Positions 44,652 through 53,691 of a DNA stretch of 64,000 bases are shown one piece after another. The stretch lies in assembly GCA_020161695.1 (NCBI GenBank), contig JAIUOO010000011.1, positions 62,001 through 126,000 of the forward strand. The letters run 5' to 3'. This DNA comes from Pseudomonadota bacterium (GTDB taxonomy: Bacteria > Pseudomonadota > Alphaproteobacteria > Rhizobiales > Phreatobacteraceae). The number at the start of each line of letters is the position of its first letter. Position 1 is the stretch's first letter. Below the pieces are notes generated by a model. It searched no databases and was not told the DNA's origin. It saw only the letters and a list, made by a program, of their open reading frames with translations. The translations under genes were made by a program, and so were the position numbers.

Positions 44652-47111
44652 ATGGCACGCATCCGCAGCATATCGGGCGACACGAGCGTCCCCCTCGCTG
44701 CGGGCTGGTCGGTGACGACATGCGCACCGAATGCCGCTGCCATGCCTGACGACCTGCCGGCTGATTGCACATGGCTGCCTGCCGAGGTTCCCGGCACGGT
44801 CGAGAGCGCCTTCCGTGCGGCTGGCAGACAGATTCCCGGCGGCGCGTCGCTGCACGATCAGGACGTCTGGTACCGGATCGCGCTCGAGGCGCGCGGTGCC
44901 TGTACGCTCCGCTTTCACGGCCTTGCGACCCTTGCCGAGATCTTCCTCGACGGCCAGCCGGTGCTGACCAGCAATTCCATGTTCCTCGCGCACGACCTGG
45001 ATTTTGCGGGCACGGGCCGCCACGAACTGGCAATCCGCTTCCACGCGCTGAATGCGCTTCTTGCTGAAGCCAAAGGACCGCGCGCGCGCTGGCGGCCGAT
45101 GATGATCCAGCCGGGCACGCTGCGCCTCGTCCGAACCACGCCGCTCGGCCACATGCCCGGCTGGGCGCCGCCGGTCGCGATCGCCGGCCCCTGGCGACCG
45201 GTGGAACTGATCCATCGCCGCGCACCGTTCCGCGTCCTCTCAACGCGGTTGACGGCGACCCTGCGCCACGACCTCGGCGTCCTGGACGCGAGCATCATGC
45301 TCGATCGCGCAATCAAGGAACCGGTCGAGTTGCTGTGCGCAGGCCACGCGCATCCATTGCACCGCTCGGACGAAGCGACTTGGTCGGGCCGCCTGACCAT
45401 CGACGGCGTCGCGCCGTGGTGGCCGCACACCCATGGCGATCCGGCGCTACACGACGTGGCGATCCGCGTCGGCGGTACTATCGTCGATCTTGGCCGGGTG
45501 GGTTTCCGTGCGCTCTCGATCGATCATGGCGCGGACGGCAAGGACTTCACGCTTGCGGTCAACGGCGAACGCATCTTCTGCCGCGGCGCATCGTGGATGC
45601 CGGTCGATCCAGCCGCTCCCGCAGCCCGCGATCCGCGCCATCTGCTGACGCTCGCCCGCGATGCCGGCATGAACATGATCCGGCTGTCCGGTACGATGAC
45701 ACCGGAAGCGGATGCCTTCCACGATCTCTGCGACGAGTTCGGCATCCTCGTCTGGCACGACCTGCCCTTCGCCAATTTCGACTATCCAGCCGCCGATCCG
45801 GCCTTTGCCGCGCTGGTCCAGACGGAAGTCCGGCAGTTGCTCGACCGACGGCAGGGTTCGCCCTCGCTGGCGATCGTCTGCGGCGGCAGCGAGATCGCCC
45901 AGCAGGCGACCATGCTCGGCCTGACGCCGCAGCAGGCCGCAATGCCGCTGTTCGAGGAGACGTTTGCCGCGATCGCCGCCGAAACCGCGTCGCAGGCGGT
46001 CTATGTCCCGCATACGCCCTGGGGCGGCGCCCTGCCCTTCGTCACGGATGAAGGCATTACGCACTATTTCGGCGTCGGAGCCTATCGCCGGCCGCTGGAG
46101 GATGCGCGCCGCGCCGAAGTGCGCTTCGCCAGCGAGTGTCTCGCCTTCGCAAACGTGCCCGCGCCCGCCGCGCTCCGCCGCGATGGCCTGAGCGACCCGG
46201 CATCGGCAGGATGGAACCGCGGCGTTCCCCGCGACGCCGGCGCAGACTGGAACTTCGAGGACGTGCGGGACCATTACGTTCGCGCGCTCTACGGGCACGA
46301 TCCCGAAGTCCTGCGAAATGCCGATCCCGCCCGCTATCTTGCGCTCGGCCGCGCCGCCCCGGCGGAACTCATGGAAGCCGTCTTCGCGGAATGGCGCCGC
46401 GCAGGTTCGCCCTGCGGCGGCGGGCTCGTCTGGTTCCTGAACGATCTCATGCCCGGCGCGGGCTGGGGCGTGCTCGATCACGCCGGCATGCCGAAGACGA
46501 CCTATCACGCGCTGAAGCGCGCCTTCCGCCCGGTGCATCTCGGCCTCACCGACGAGGGGCTCAATGGCCTCGCCGTTCATCTCACCAATGAGACCGCTGA
46601 ATATCACCGGCTGGTTCTGTCGCTCGCGAGCTATGGCGACGGGCCGCATCCTCTCGCCAGAACCGCGACGGAAATGACCTTGGCTCCCCGCTCCACGACG
46701 AGCGTGACCAGCCACGCTCTATTTGGCCGCTTCTTCGATATCGCCAACGCCTATCGCTTCGGCCCGCGCGCCCACGAGGCGACGCTGGCGCGGCTGACGG
46801 ATGCCGAAACAGGCACGCTGGTTGCCGAGGCGGCGCACGTGTTGCCGGGTTGCGCCGCCGAGCCCCGCGATATCGGGCTCGCCGTCCAGACCGGCGGAAC
46901 GCCGGACGCTCCGATCCTGACCATCACCTCCGAGCGCGTTGCCCGGTTCGTCACCATCGACGACGAGCGGCTCTGCCCGGACGACGAGGGCTTCTGCCTC
47001 GCGCCGGGAGAGTCCCGTCTCGTACCGCTACGCGGCGCGCCCGGCCCGGCGCCCCGCGGTGCGGTTGCCGCCCTGAACAGCCACCCGGTCGCCTACGGGG
47101 TCGCCGCATGA
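44652..47111 (+). CDS. Glycoside hydrolase family 2 (beta-mannosidase-like) protein
   Basis: 819-residue cytosolic protein (no signal peptide) with the GH2 order: N-terminal jelly-roll domain (about 45-180), Ig-like middle, then the TIM barrel. Candidate catalytic residues are Glu414 in VCGGSEIAQQ (the family acid/base motif is usually GNNE, here GGSE) and Glu495 in RFASECLAF (nucleophile). It starts 8 bp after DUF1839 and overlaps the next gene by 4 bp. A mannosidase-type enzyme inside a biosynthetic operon may trim or remodel the polysaccharide, or be a transferase. Confidence 0.8.
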   Translation: MARIRSISGDTSVPLAAGWSVTTCAPNAAAMPDDLPADCTWLPAEVPGTVESAFRAAGRQIPGGASLHDQDVWYRIALEARGACTLRFHGLATLAEIFLDGQPVLTSNSMFLAHDLDFAGTGRHELAIRFHALNALLAEAKGPRARWRPMMIQPGTLRLVRTTPLGHMPGWAPPVAIAGPWRPVELIHRRAPFRVLSTRLTATLRHDLGVLDASIMLDRAIKEPVELLCAGHAHPLHRSDEATWSGRLTIDGVAPWWPHTHGDPALHDVAIRVGGTIVDLGRVGFRALSIDHGADGKDFTLAVNGERIFCRGASWMPVDPAAPAARDPRHLLTLARDAGMNMIRLSGTMTPEADAFHDLCDEFGILVWHDLPFANFDYPAADPAFAALVQTEVRQLLDRRQGSPSLAIVCGGSEIAQQATMLGLTPQQAAMPLFEETFAAIAAETASQAVYVPHTPWGGALPFVTDEGITHYFGVGAYRRPLEDARRAEVRFASECLAFANVPAPAALRRDGLSDPASAGWNRGVPRDAGADWNFEDVRDHYVRALYGHDPEVLRNADPARYLALGRAAPAELMEAVFAEWRRAGSPCGGGLVWFLNDLMPGAGWGVLDHAGMPKTTYHALKRAFRPVHLGLTDEGLNGLAVHLTNETAEYHRLVLSLASYGDGPHPLARTATEMTLAPRSTTSVTSHALFGRFFDIANAYRFGPRAHEATLARLTDAETGTLVAEAAHVLPGCAAEPRDIGLAVQTGGTPDAPILTITSERVARFVTIDDERLCPDDEGFCLAPGESRLVPLRGAPGPAPRGAVAALNSHPVAYGVAA

Positions 47112-48847
47112 TCCCGGTCACATTCGACGGCATGCTCGGCAAGCTGCACCTGCCGTCCGGCCCGGCTTCCGGGCTCGGAGTGGTGGTCGTGCCGCCACAC
47201 GGGCTCGAGGCGCTGGCAGCCACCAAGAGCCTGCGCATCCTTGCGGACGGGCTTGCGGCCGCAGGCCATGCCGTGCTGCGCTACGACCTGCCGGGAACCG
47301 CCGACTCGCTCGGCGGCGATGGCGATCCGGACCGCGTGCCCGCCTGGACAGCGAGCGTGGCAGCCGCTGCCCGGATGCTGCGCGAATGCGCCGGCACCGG
47401 CGGGACCATTGTCCTCGGCCTGCGGTTCGGAGGATTGATCGGAACGCTCGGCGCTCAGTCGATCCCCGACCTCGCCGGTCTCGTCCTGCTCGACCCGGTC
47501 GTCCGCGGCCGCCTTTATGCTCGCGAGCTCGCCATCACCGCCCGCGCGGTCGCCGAGGGTGCGCGGCTTGATCCCGATGCGACCTCGACGCCGGAAGGCC
47601 TGCTGGTCGGCGGCCATCTGACCACGCCGGGAACGCTCAAGGCCATCGGCGGCCTCGACCTCGGCAAGCTTCCGGCGCCTGCGGCACCGATCTTGGTCCT
47701 GCACCGCAAGGGCGCGGCCGACGCAGCTGCGCTCGCCTCCGTCTGGGTCACGCAGACCACCGTCACGGCGGCAGAGGCGGGCGGATTCGACGGCATTTCC
47801 ATCAGCCCCACCATGGCGACCACGCCGCACGAGGCTTTCGCGACTGCGGTCGACTGGACCGAGACCCTGCCGCACAGCCCCCTGGCCACGCCGGGCGCGA
47901 TTGGCGCGGCTACGCTCTCCGGACCGCAGTTCATCGAGAATGCCGTGACTTTCGGCGAAGGCGGCCGGTTGTTCGGCGTGTTCTGCGATCCGGTCGACCT
48001 CGATCCGGCGAAACCGGCCGTCCTGATCGTCAATGCCGGCCGCAATCCGCATGTCGGCTGGGCCCGATCCGGCGTCGACCTCGCACGGCGGCTGGCAGCG
48101 GACGGCGTCGCGTCCCTGCGCATCGACCTCGCCGGTATCGGCGACGGCGTCGACCGCCCGGGCGCCCCCGATGCCGTCGAGAGCGTGCTCTATCATCCCG
48201 CGACCGAGCTCGAGACAGCCGCCGCCATCGATCTCCTCGCCGCGCACCGGCCCGGTCCGATCGTGCTTTCAGGCGCTTGCAGCGGCGCCTACCTCGCTTT
48301 CCACAGCGCCGCGCGCGATCCGCGCATCGCCGGTCTGGTCCTCGTCAACATCCAGCGCTTCGTCTGGCGCAAGGGCGAGACGGTCGCAGAAGCCATCGCC
48401 TCGGCCTATCCACTGGCTTCAAGCTATGTCGCCAAGGTCTGGAGCGCGCGCTCCTGGCGGCGCGTGCTGACCGGGGAGCGGAAGCTCTGGCCGCTCGTGC
48501 GGGAATTTGCCCGCCGCGCGGCGGGCCGGCTGCGCGCCGTCGTGCCATCGGGCGAGACCCGGCGAGCCCGCGCGATGATGGCCCGCCTTCAGGCGCGCGG
48601 CGTGCGCGTCGAACTGTTCTTCAGCGCTGATGATCCCGGTCTCGGCGACCTCGCGCTCCATTTTGGAGCGGGTGGACGCCGCCTCGCCAACGATCCGCGC
48701 GTCGTCATGACGCTGATTGCCGGTTCAGATCACGACCTGACGCCGCCAGCCGCAAGGCAGGCGCTGTTCGAGCGCGTTCTGGCAGCAACACGCGCGGTCC
48801 AGGGTTCCGCCGCCAAACAGGTCGCCCACGGCACAACTTCTGCTTGA
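47108..48847 (+). CDS. Two-domain alpha/beta hydrolase (exosortase-system hydrolase-like)
   Basis: 579-residue protein consisting of two alpha/beta-hydrolase halves (about 1-270 and 280-560). The nucleophile elbows are unusual: GLRFG (104-108) in the first half puts Arg where Ser is expected, and GACSG (389-393) in the second puts Cys391 there. These patterns resemble the paired hydrolases 2 and 1 of the exosortase-A polysaccharide systems, here fused. The start overlaps the GH2 stop (ATGA). It may be a thioesterase or acyltransferase releasing or moving the carrier-bound group. Confidence 0.78.
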   Translation: MIPVTFDGMLGKLHLPSGPASGLGVVVVPPHGLEALAATKSLRILADGLAAAGHAVLRYDLPGTADSLGGDGDPDRVPAWTASVAAAARMLRECAGTGGTIVLGLRFGGLIGTLGAQSIPDLAGLVLLDPVVRGRLYARELAITARAVAEGARLDPDATSTPEGLLVGGHLTTPGTLKAIGGLDLGKLPAPAAPILVLHRKGAADAAALASVWVTQTTVTAAEAGGFDGISISPTMATTPHEAFATAVDWTETLPHSPLATPGAIGAATLSGPQFIENAVTFGEGGRLFGVFCDPVDLDPAKPAVLIVNAGRNPHVGWARSGVDLARRLAADGVASLRIDLAGIGDGVDRPGAPDAVESVLYHPATELETAAAIDLLAAHRPGPIVLSGACSGAYLAFHSAARDPRIAGLVLVNIQRFVWRKGETVAEAIASAYPLASSYVAKVWSARSWRRVLTGERKLWPLVREFARRAAGRLRAVVPSGETRRARAMMARLQARGVRVELFFSADDPGLGDLALHFGAGGRRLANDPRVVMTLIAGSDHDLTPPAARQALFERVLAATRAVQGSAAKQVAHGTTSA

Positions 48848-48869
48848 GCTTAGGCGAACATGCGGTAGG

Positions 48870-48886
48870 CGTCCCGTTCCGGGACG
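48870..48886 (+). other. GC-rich hairpin between hydrolase and glycosylphosphotransferase genes
   Basis: CGTCCCG, loop TTC, CGGGACG, followed by TTTCG. The stem is strong but the T run is short. It may reduce read-through or protect the upstream message; it does not clearly separate the two operons. Confidence 0.45.
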
Positions 48887-48909
48887 TTTCGTGAAGTCGT
48901 CGAGTATCC

Positions 48910-50355
48910 GTGATGACGCTGAAGGATCTTGAAGTTCCGGTCGGTTCCATCGCCTGGCGCAGCCGCGGGGGTTATGCCTGGTCGCGTTTCGGCCTGATGA
49001 CCGCGACCGCCGCCCTCGACTGGATCGTGGTGGCCGGGTCCTCGTTTGTCGTCTCGCTGCTCTACAGCCGCGTGACCGCCGGCGAGTTCTGGACGGCGCA
49101 GCCGCAGGCCGATCTCGCCCTGCTGCTGGCGAGCCTCTTCGTGCTGCTCAGCGCGCTGAAGGGTCAGTATCAGGTCGCCAATTACGTTGGCGCGCGGCGC
49201 ACCTTCGGCACCACGCTGACGTTGTGGGCTGCGACCTTCGTCACGCTGATGGCCTTTGCCTTCGCGACCAAATCCACCGACGTCTTCTCCCGCGTCGCAG
49301 TAGTCGCCACCTTCTTCGCGGGTTTGCCCGCCGTGCTGCTGGTTCGCGGCGGCGCCGGCCGGCTGATGACGCTCGGCTCGAAAATCGGGGTCATCCCGGC
49401 GCGCCGGGTCATGCTCGTCGGTCGCGAGGACGACGTGACCTCGTTCGCGCTGCGCTACCAGCCCTGGAATGCCGGCATGCATGTCGCCGGGACGGGTCTC
49501 CTGACGCCCGGCGAAAGCCAGCCCAGCCGCGGCGACATCGCCCGCATCGTCGCGCAGGCGCGCGAGATGCAGCTCGACGATGTCATGATCATCGTGCCCT
49601 GGTCGGAGGTCGGCACGATCGACCTGCTGATCGAGGCCTTCATGCGCATGCCGGTGACCGTTCACCTCGGCCCGGAGCGCATCTTCGACCGCTTCGAGCA
49701 CATTCACATCGCCAAGGCCGGCGGCATTGCCAGCCTTCAGCTCGGCCGCCCGCCGCTCTCGGCCGGCGAGATCATGGTCAAGCGCGTGCTCGACATCGCG
49801 CTCGGTTCGTTCGCGCTGTTCCTGTTCACGCCGGTCCTGCTGCTGGTCGGCCTCGCCATCAAGCTCGACAGCCCCGGCCCGGTCCTGTTCCGCCAGCGGC
49901 GCCTCGGCTTCAACCAGCGCGCCTTCCAGATCGTCAAGTTCCGCACCATGACCGTGCAGGACGACGGCGACGTGATCCGGCAGGCGACCCGCAACGACCA
50001 GCGCATCACCCGAGTCGGCCGTTTCCTCCGTCGCTGGAACCTCGACGAACTGCCGCAGCTGCTCAACGTGCTGGCCGGCCAGATGTCGCTGGTGGGTCCG
50101 CGCCCGCATGCCATCGCCCACGACCGCCAGTTCGACGACCGGATCAGCCTCTATGCCCGCCGCCACAATGTGAAGCCCGGCATTACCGGCTGGGCGCAGG
50201 TGCACGGGTTGCGCGGCGAAACCGATACCGAGGCCAAGATGCAGGCCCGCGTCGAGCACGACCTCTACTACATCGACAACTGGTCGATCATGCTCGACAT
50301 CGAGATCCTGTTCCGCACCGTCTTCTCGCGGAAGGCCTACGACAACGCCTTCTGA
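48910..50355 (+). CDS. Exopolysaccharide polyprenyl glycosylphosphotransferase
   Basis: Inner-membrane enzyme that starts a polysaccharide repeat by transferring a sugar-1-phosphate from the nucleotide sugar to undecaprenyl phosphate. The 481-residue product has hydrophobic helices in the first 150 residues, a middle soluble domain, and the C-terminal transferase domain with KRVLDIALGS, PGPVLFRQRRLG, KFRTM, LDELPQLLNVLAGQMSLVGPRP and KPGITGWAQV. It may begin at GTG 48910 or the adjacent ATG 48913; no strong site separates them. Follows the hydrolase gene by 62 bp. The sugar is not identifiable. Confidence 0.9.
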   Translation: MMTLKDLEVPVGSIAWRSRGGYAWSRFGLMTATAALDWIVVAGSSFVVSLLYSRVTAGEFWTAQPQADLALLLASLFVLLSALKGQYQVANYVGARRTFGTTLTLWAATFVTLMAFAFATKSTDVFSRVAVVATFFAGLPAVLLVRGGAGRLMTLGSKIGVIPARRVMLVGREDDVTSFALRYQPWNAGMHVAGTGLLTPGESQPSRGDIARIVAQAREMQLDDVMIIVPWSEVGTIDLLIEAFMRMPVTVHLGPERIFDRFEHIHIAKAGGIASLQLGRPPLSAGEIMVKRVLDIALGSFALFLFTPVLLLVGLAIKLDSPGPVLFRQRRLGFNQRAFQIVKFRTMTVQDDGDVIRQATRNDQRITRVGRFLRRWNLDELPQLLNVLAGQMSLVGPRPHAIAHDRQFDDRISLYARRHNVKPGITGWAQVHGLRGETDTEAKMQARVEHDLYYIDNWSIMLDIEILFRTVFSRKAYDNAF

Positions 50356-50378
50356 GCGGCACGCGCGAACGCAACGAC

Positions 50379-50409
50379 AAAAGCCCGGCGCAAGGCCGGG
50401 CTTTTTTTT
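50379..50409. terminator. Bidirectional rho-independent terminator
   Basis: Stem AAAAGCCCGGC (50379-50389) with GCCGGGCTTTT (50395-50405), loop GCAAG, followed by a T run through 50409 for the plus-strand gene. The mirrored sequence also gives a T run for the convergent GT4 gene. Confidence 0.88.
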
Positions 50410-50426
50410 GCCGGCTCCGCTTTGAT

Positions 50427-51500
50427 CTAGAAGGCAATGACGTGCTGGACGGCCGCGCGGGCATCCTGCCACGCCGCCTCGACGTCCAAGCCCTGCCGAG
50501 ACGGAGCCGCGCCGCGCGCGGTTGCGACCGCATCTGCCAGCGCCGCCGGTGTCGTATTGTGCGAGGCAAGCACCAGCGACCCATCCGCAATCAGGCGCTG
50601 ATAGGTCGGGTGATGATCGAAGGCGCCCGGCTTTGCCGGCGCGTTGACGATGACGGGACGACCGGTCATGGCGCAGGCCAGAACGCTGCCGCGCCGCGCG
50701 GTCAGCCCCTCGGTGAACGAGTAGAGGAACAGGTCGCAGGCATCGAGGGCGCCGAAGACCTCGGCATCGGTCGCGATATATCCGCTGACCATGATCCGGT
50801 CGGCGAGGCCGAGTTCCGCGGCGCGCGCCCGGAACTGCTCCTCGACACGGTCCTGCCCCTTCACGAAGGAGCCGACGAAGGCGCAGAACACGTCGATGTC
50901 CCGGCGGCGTAGCTCCGCCGCCACCTCCAGCACCGCCGTCGACTGCTTCTTCGGATAGATCGAGCCGAAATGGCCGATGATGAGTCGGCCGGCGGCCTTC
51001 TCGGCCGCGATCCGCATCGAATGCGCCGTCGCCATCGTGATCGCGGGCCGCGACAGGTTCGGCGGGATCGGCACAATGCCGCGCTTCCCGGTTGCGACGC
51101 GGCTTGCCGGGCTGGCAGCAAACTGGGCGGCAACTTCGGGCGAGGAAAACAGGATTGCCGTCGCGAGCGGCAGCAGCGGCGCGTAGCTGGCGCGGCGCTT
51201 CCAATCGAGATCGTCCCATTCGTGCAGCACGACGATCACCTCCGCGCAACGGCGCCGCGCGACGGCGGCAGCGAGTGCGGGCTCGATCAGTTTCTTCTTC
51301 CAGGCCACGACGGGCAGGTTGAGGACCAGGGCCTCGGCACCCTCCAACGCCTGTGCGAGCCGACTGGCGCTGGCGTCGAGCACATGGGTTCGCGCACCCG
51401 CAGTTTCAGCGAGGCGGCGCGCGAAGGCCTCGACGCCGCACGGCGTCGCACTGCCCGATACCAGGACCAGCATGGATGCGGACGGGGCTGCCTCGTTCAT
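50427..51500 (-). CDS. Glycosyltransferase, family 4-like
   Basis: 357-residue GT-B-type glycosyltransferase. The C-terminal half shows LIIGHFGSIYPKKQSTAV, LGLADRIMVSGYI, and the EGLTARRGSVLACAMTGRPV segment, which has the position and Glu/Gly pattern of the nucleotide-sugar site. The start at 51500 (ATG) lies 28 bp after the GT2 gene; the open frame to 51566 is longer but overlaps it. Minus-strand partner in the polysaccharide locus. Confidence 0.83.
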   Translation of the reverse strand: MNEAAPSASMLVLVSGSATPCGVEAFARRLAETAGARTHVLDASASRLAQALEGAEALVLNLPVVAWKKKLIEPALAAAVARRRCAEVIVVLHEWDDLDWKRRASYAPLLPLATAILFSSPEVAAQFAASPASRVATGKRGIVPIPPNLSRPAITMATAHSMRIAAEKAAGRLIIGHFGSIYPKKQSTAVLEVAAELRRRDIDVFCAFVGSFVKGQDRVEEQFRARAAELGLADRIMVSGYIATDAEVFGALDACDLFLYSFTEGLTARRGSVLACAMTGRPVIVNAPAKPGAFDHHPTYQRLIADGSLVLASHNTTPAALADAVATARGAAPSRQGLDVEAAWQDARAAVQHVIAF

Positions 51501-51528
51501 GCCGCCTGCCCTGTCGACGAATAGGCCA

Positions 51529-52566
51529 TCAGCCCTTGTCCTTGGCGCGGTAGGGCTGCTGTTCAATGCCAGCCGCCGCCATCAGGCGGCCGAATGAAAC
51601 GGCAAGAGGATGCGCGGCGACAGCGGGATTGCGCGTCGCTGCGAGTTGGCCGAGAGCACGGACGAGCGCCAGCGGCACGATCGCGATGTCCTTGACGAGC
51701 ACCTTCAGCCGGCCGGCAGCGCCTTCCGCCTGCTTGACCTCGACCGCCCGGTTGATCGAACCGATCCTGAGGCCGCGCTTCAGGACCCAGCCGAAGCGCG
51801 CACGCTCTCCCGGCACCGTCTCGCTGATCAGCGCTTCCTGTACCCAATGGGAGCGCAACCCTGCCCGCTTCGCGCGGGTGAAGAAGTCGAGATCTCCGCC
51901 GCCGAGGAAATTGAAGCGCGGATCGAGCGCCGGCTGGCCGAGGCGTTCGAAGACGCGGCGACGGATCAGGCAATTGCCGGTGCCGTAGATCATCGGAACT
52001 GGCCCCGTGCTGCCGTGGCTCGGCCAGAACACGGGATGCCGACGGAGCAGGCCGGGCGCATCCTCGCGGAACCTCGGCACCACGGGCCCGCCGACGATAT
52101 CGGCACCACTCGCCTCGGCGCCGGCCACCATGGCGTCGAGCCAGCCCGCCGACGCGATCTCGTCGTCGTCGATCATCAGCAAATGCTCGGCATTGGGAAA
52201 ATGTTCGAGGGCAGCGGCGAAACCGGCATTGATCGCGTGGACATTGCCCTGCTGCGGTTCCACCAGCGCCATCCCCGCGAGGGTGCCGGGCGTAAGCCAG
52301 GAGGCCGCGACGCCATGCCCTTCGCGGCCGGCAGCGTCATTCTCGACCACCAGAACAGCGAACCGAACAGCCGTCCGCTGTGCCGCCAGCGATGCTAGCG
52401 TCTCGGCCAGCATGGCCGGCCGGCGGAAGGTCGGCACGACCGCCACGGCCTGAACCGCGGCCGCGTCGAGGCCGGGGCTGGCAACCGCGCCCGGCGGCAT
52501 GGCAACCGTCCGGTCGGTCCTCATCGGGGACATCTGCATGGTGGCGATCTCATTCTGGCGCAGCAT
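51529..52566 (-). CDS. Glycosyltransferase family 2
   Basis: 345-residue GT-A enzyme. N-terminal VVPTFRRPAMLAETLASL, the metal-binding DDD in LLMIDDDEIASAGW, the GNCLIRRRVFERLG and FNFLGGGDLDFFTRAKRAG segments (the ED/GGGD catalytic region). A C-terminal hydrophobic helix pair suggests membrane association. Several in-frame Met codons precede the conserved region; the ATG at 52566 has GGAG upstream but at long spacing, so the exact start is uncertain. Read with the GT4 gene. Confidence 0.85.
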   Translation of the reverse strand: MLRQNEIATMQMSPMRTDRTVAMPPGAVASPGLDAAAVQAVAVVPTFRRPAMLAETLASLAAQRTAVRFAVLVVENDAAGREGHGVAASWLTPGTLAGMALVEPQQGNVHAINAGFAAALEHFPNAEHLLMIDDDEIASAGWLDAMVAGAEASGADIVGGPVVPRFREDAPGLLRRHPVFWPSHGSTGPVPMIYGTGNCLIRRRVFERLGQPALDPRFNFLGGGDLDFFTRAKRAGLRSHWVQEALISETVPGERARFGWVLKRGLRIGSINRAVEVKQAEGAAGRLKVLVKDIAIVPLALVRALGQLAATRNPAVAAHPLAVSFGRLMAAAGIEQQPYRAKDKG

Positions 52567-52742
52567 GGGTCGCGCTCCGCGGCTCGATCAAGGGTCTCTG
52601 GCACGCGGGAGCAAGTCTCCTGCCGCGTGGCGCGTGCCGCGAGGGTCGCCGCTGGCCCGCGCCTTGCGAGACCGTCACAGGTCGGCTCGAATGATCCCGC
52701 AGCGGGACATCCGCGCCCGGACGCGAGGGGCGAAACGGCATC

Positions 52743-53576
52743 ATGCTGGCGGACCACGAGACCCGAATACAGCGCAGGCCCATTCCTCCGGCCGCCGCGC
52801 TGTCGCCGTTCGACGACGGCGACGATGCGACGTTCCGACGCTTGTCGGACCGCCTCGTTCACACGATTGCGCGGCGCGTTCCGTTCCGCACGGCGGCAAT
52901 CAAGCTCGATCGCCCGATCGTCTCCTTCAGCTTCGATGACTTCCCCGCGTCGGCCCACGAGACCGGCGCCCGCATTCTTCAGGATCATGACGCCCAGGGC
53001 ACTTTCTATGCGGCCAGCGGTCTGATCGGCCAGAAGCGTGCGCTGTGGACCATCGCCGGCGCGGATGCGATCCGCGACCTCCACGATCATGGGCACGAGA
53101 TCGGGCTTCACACCCACAGCCATCGGCCATCCTTCCTCATGGGTCGCCGGCAGTTCGGAGCTGACCTCGCCGCCAACCGGGCAGCGCTGCGCCGAATCCT
53201 GCCGGACCTCGCGCACGAGACCTTCGCCTATCCATTCGGCCTGTCGACGCTGTCACAGAAGCGGACCCTTGGTCGCCTCGCACGCGCCAGCCGGTCAGTC
53301 CAGCGCGGACTCAATGTCGGCAAGCTCGATCTCGACTTCATCCGCGCCTATGAGCTGACGGATCGCGGGCTCTCGCTCGATGAACTGACGCAGCTTCTCG
53401 ACGATGCCGCGGCCCGCAACGGCTGGCTCGTGTTCCTCACGCACGACATCGCCGACCGGCCGACCCGCTTCGGCGCATCGCCCGCGCTTCTGACAGCCGC
53501 CCTGCTCGGCGCCGCGCGGCGCGGCATGGACGTGCTGTCGATCCGCGACGCCCTGACGCGCATCGGCGTGTCCTGA
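52743..53576 (+). CDS. Polysaccharide deacetylase (CE4 family)
   Basis: 277-residue NodB-homology enzyme removing N- or O-acetyl groups from a sugar polymer or intermediate. The metal and base residues lie in SFSFDDFP, with HTHSHRP as the two-His motif and a C-terminal LTHDIADRP. No signal peptide is seen, so it probably acts on lipid-linked units in the cytosol or is membrane-attached by partners. Divergent from the GT2 gene over a 176-bp interval. Confidence 0.86.
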   Translation: MLADHETRIQRRPIPPAAALSPFDDGDDATFRRLSDRLVHTIARRVPFRTAAIKLDRPIVSFSFDDFPASAHETGARILQDHDAQGTFYAASGLIGQKRALWTIAGADAIRDLHDHGHEIGLHTHSHRPSFLMGRRQFGADLAANRAALRRILPDLAHETFAYPFGLSTLSQKRTLGRLARASRSVQRGLNVGKLDLDFIRAYELTDRGLSLDELTQLLDDAAARNGWLVFLTHDIADRPTRFGASPALLTAALLGAARRGMDVLSIRDALTRIGVS

Positions 53577-53691
53577 AACGCCACTGCAACCGCTGGCCCC
53601 GACCTTGCGCGGCATGAACGGAGAACAATCTCCGTGTATCAATCCGGGACGGGCGTCCCTCCACCGGATTGCGAGCCGAGGGGTCTACCCC

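Noticed and set aside
42323..46715. Several long minus-strand frames opposite the carrier-protein operon
   Set aside because: All are mirrors of the ligase, DUF1839 and GH2 genes, which have family motifs and coupled starts; the mirrors have none.
48850..51249. Open frame of 799 codons on the minus strand
   Set aside because: Antisense to the glycosylphosphotransferase and overlapping GT4 in another frame; also crosses a terminator. No recognisable domain.
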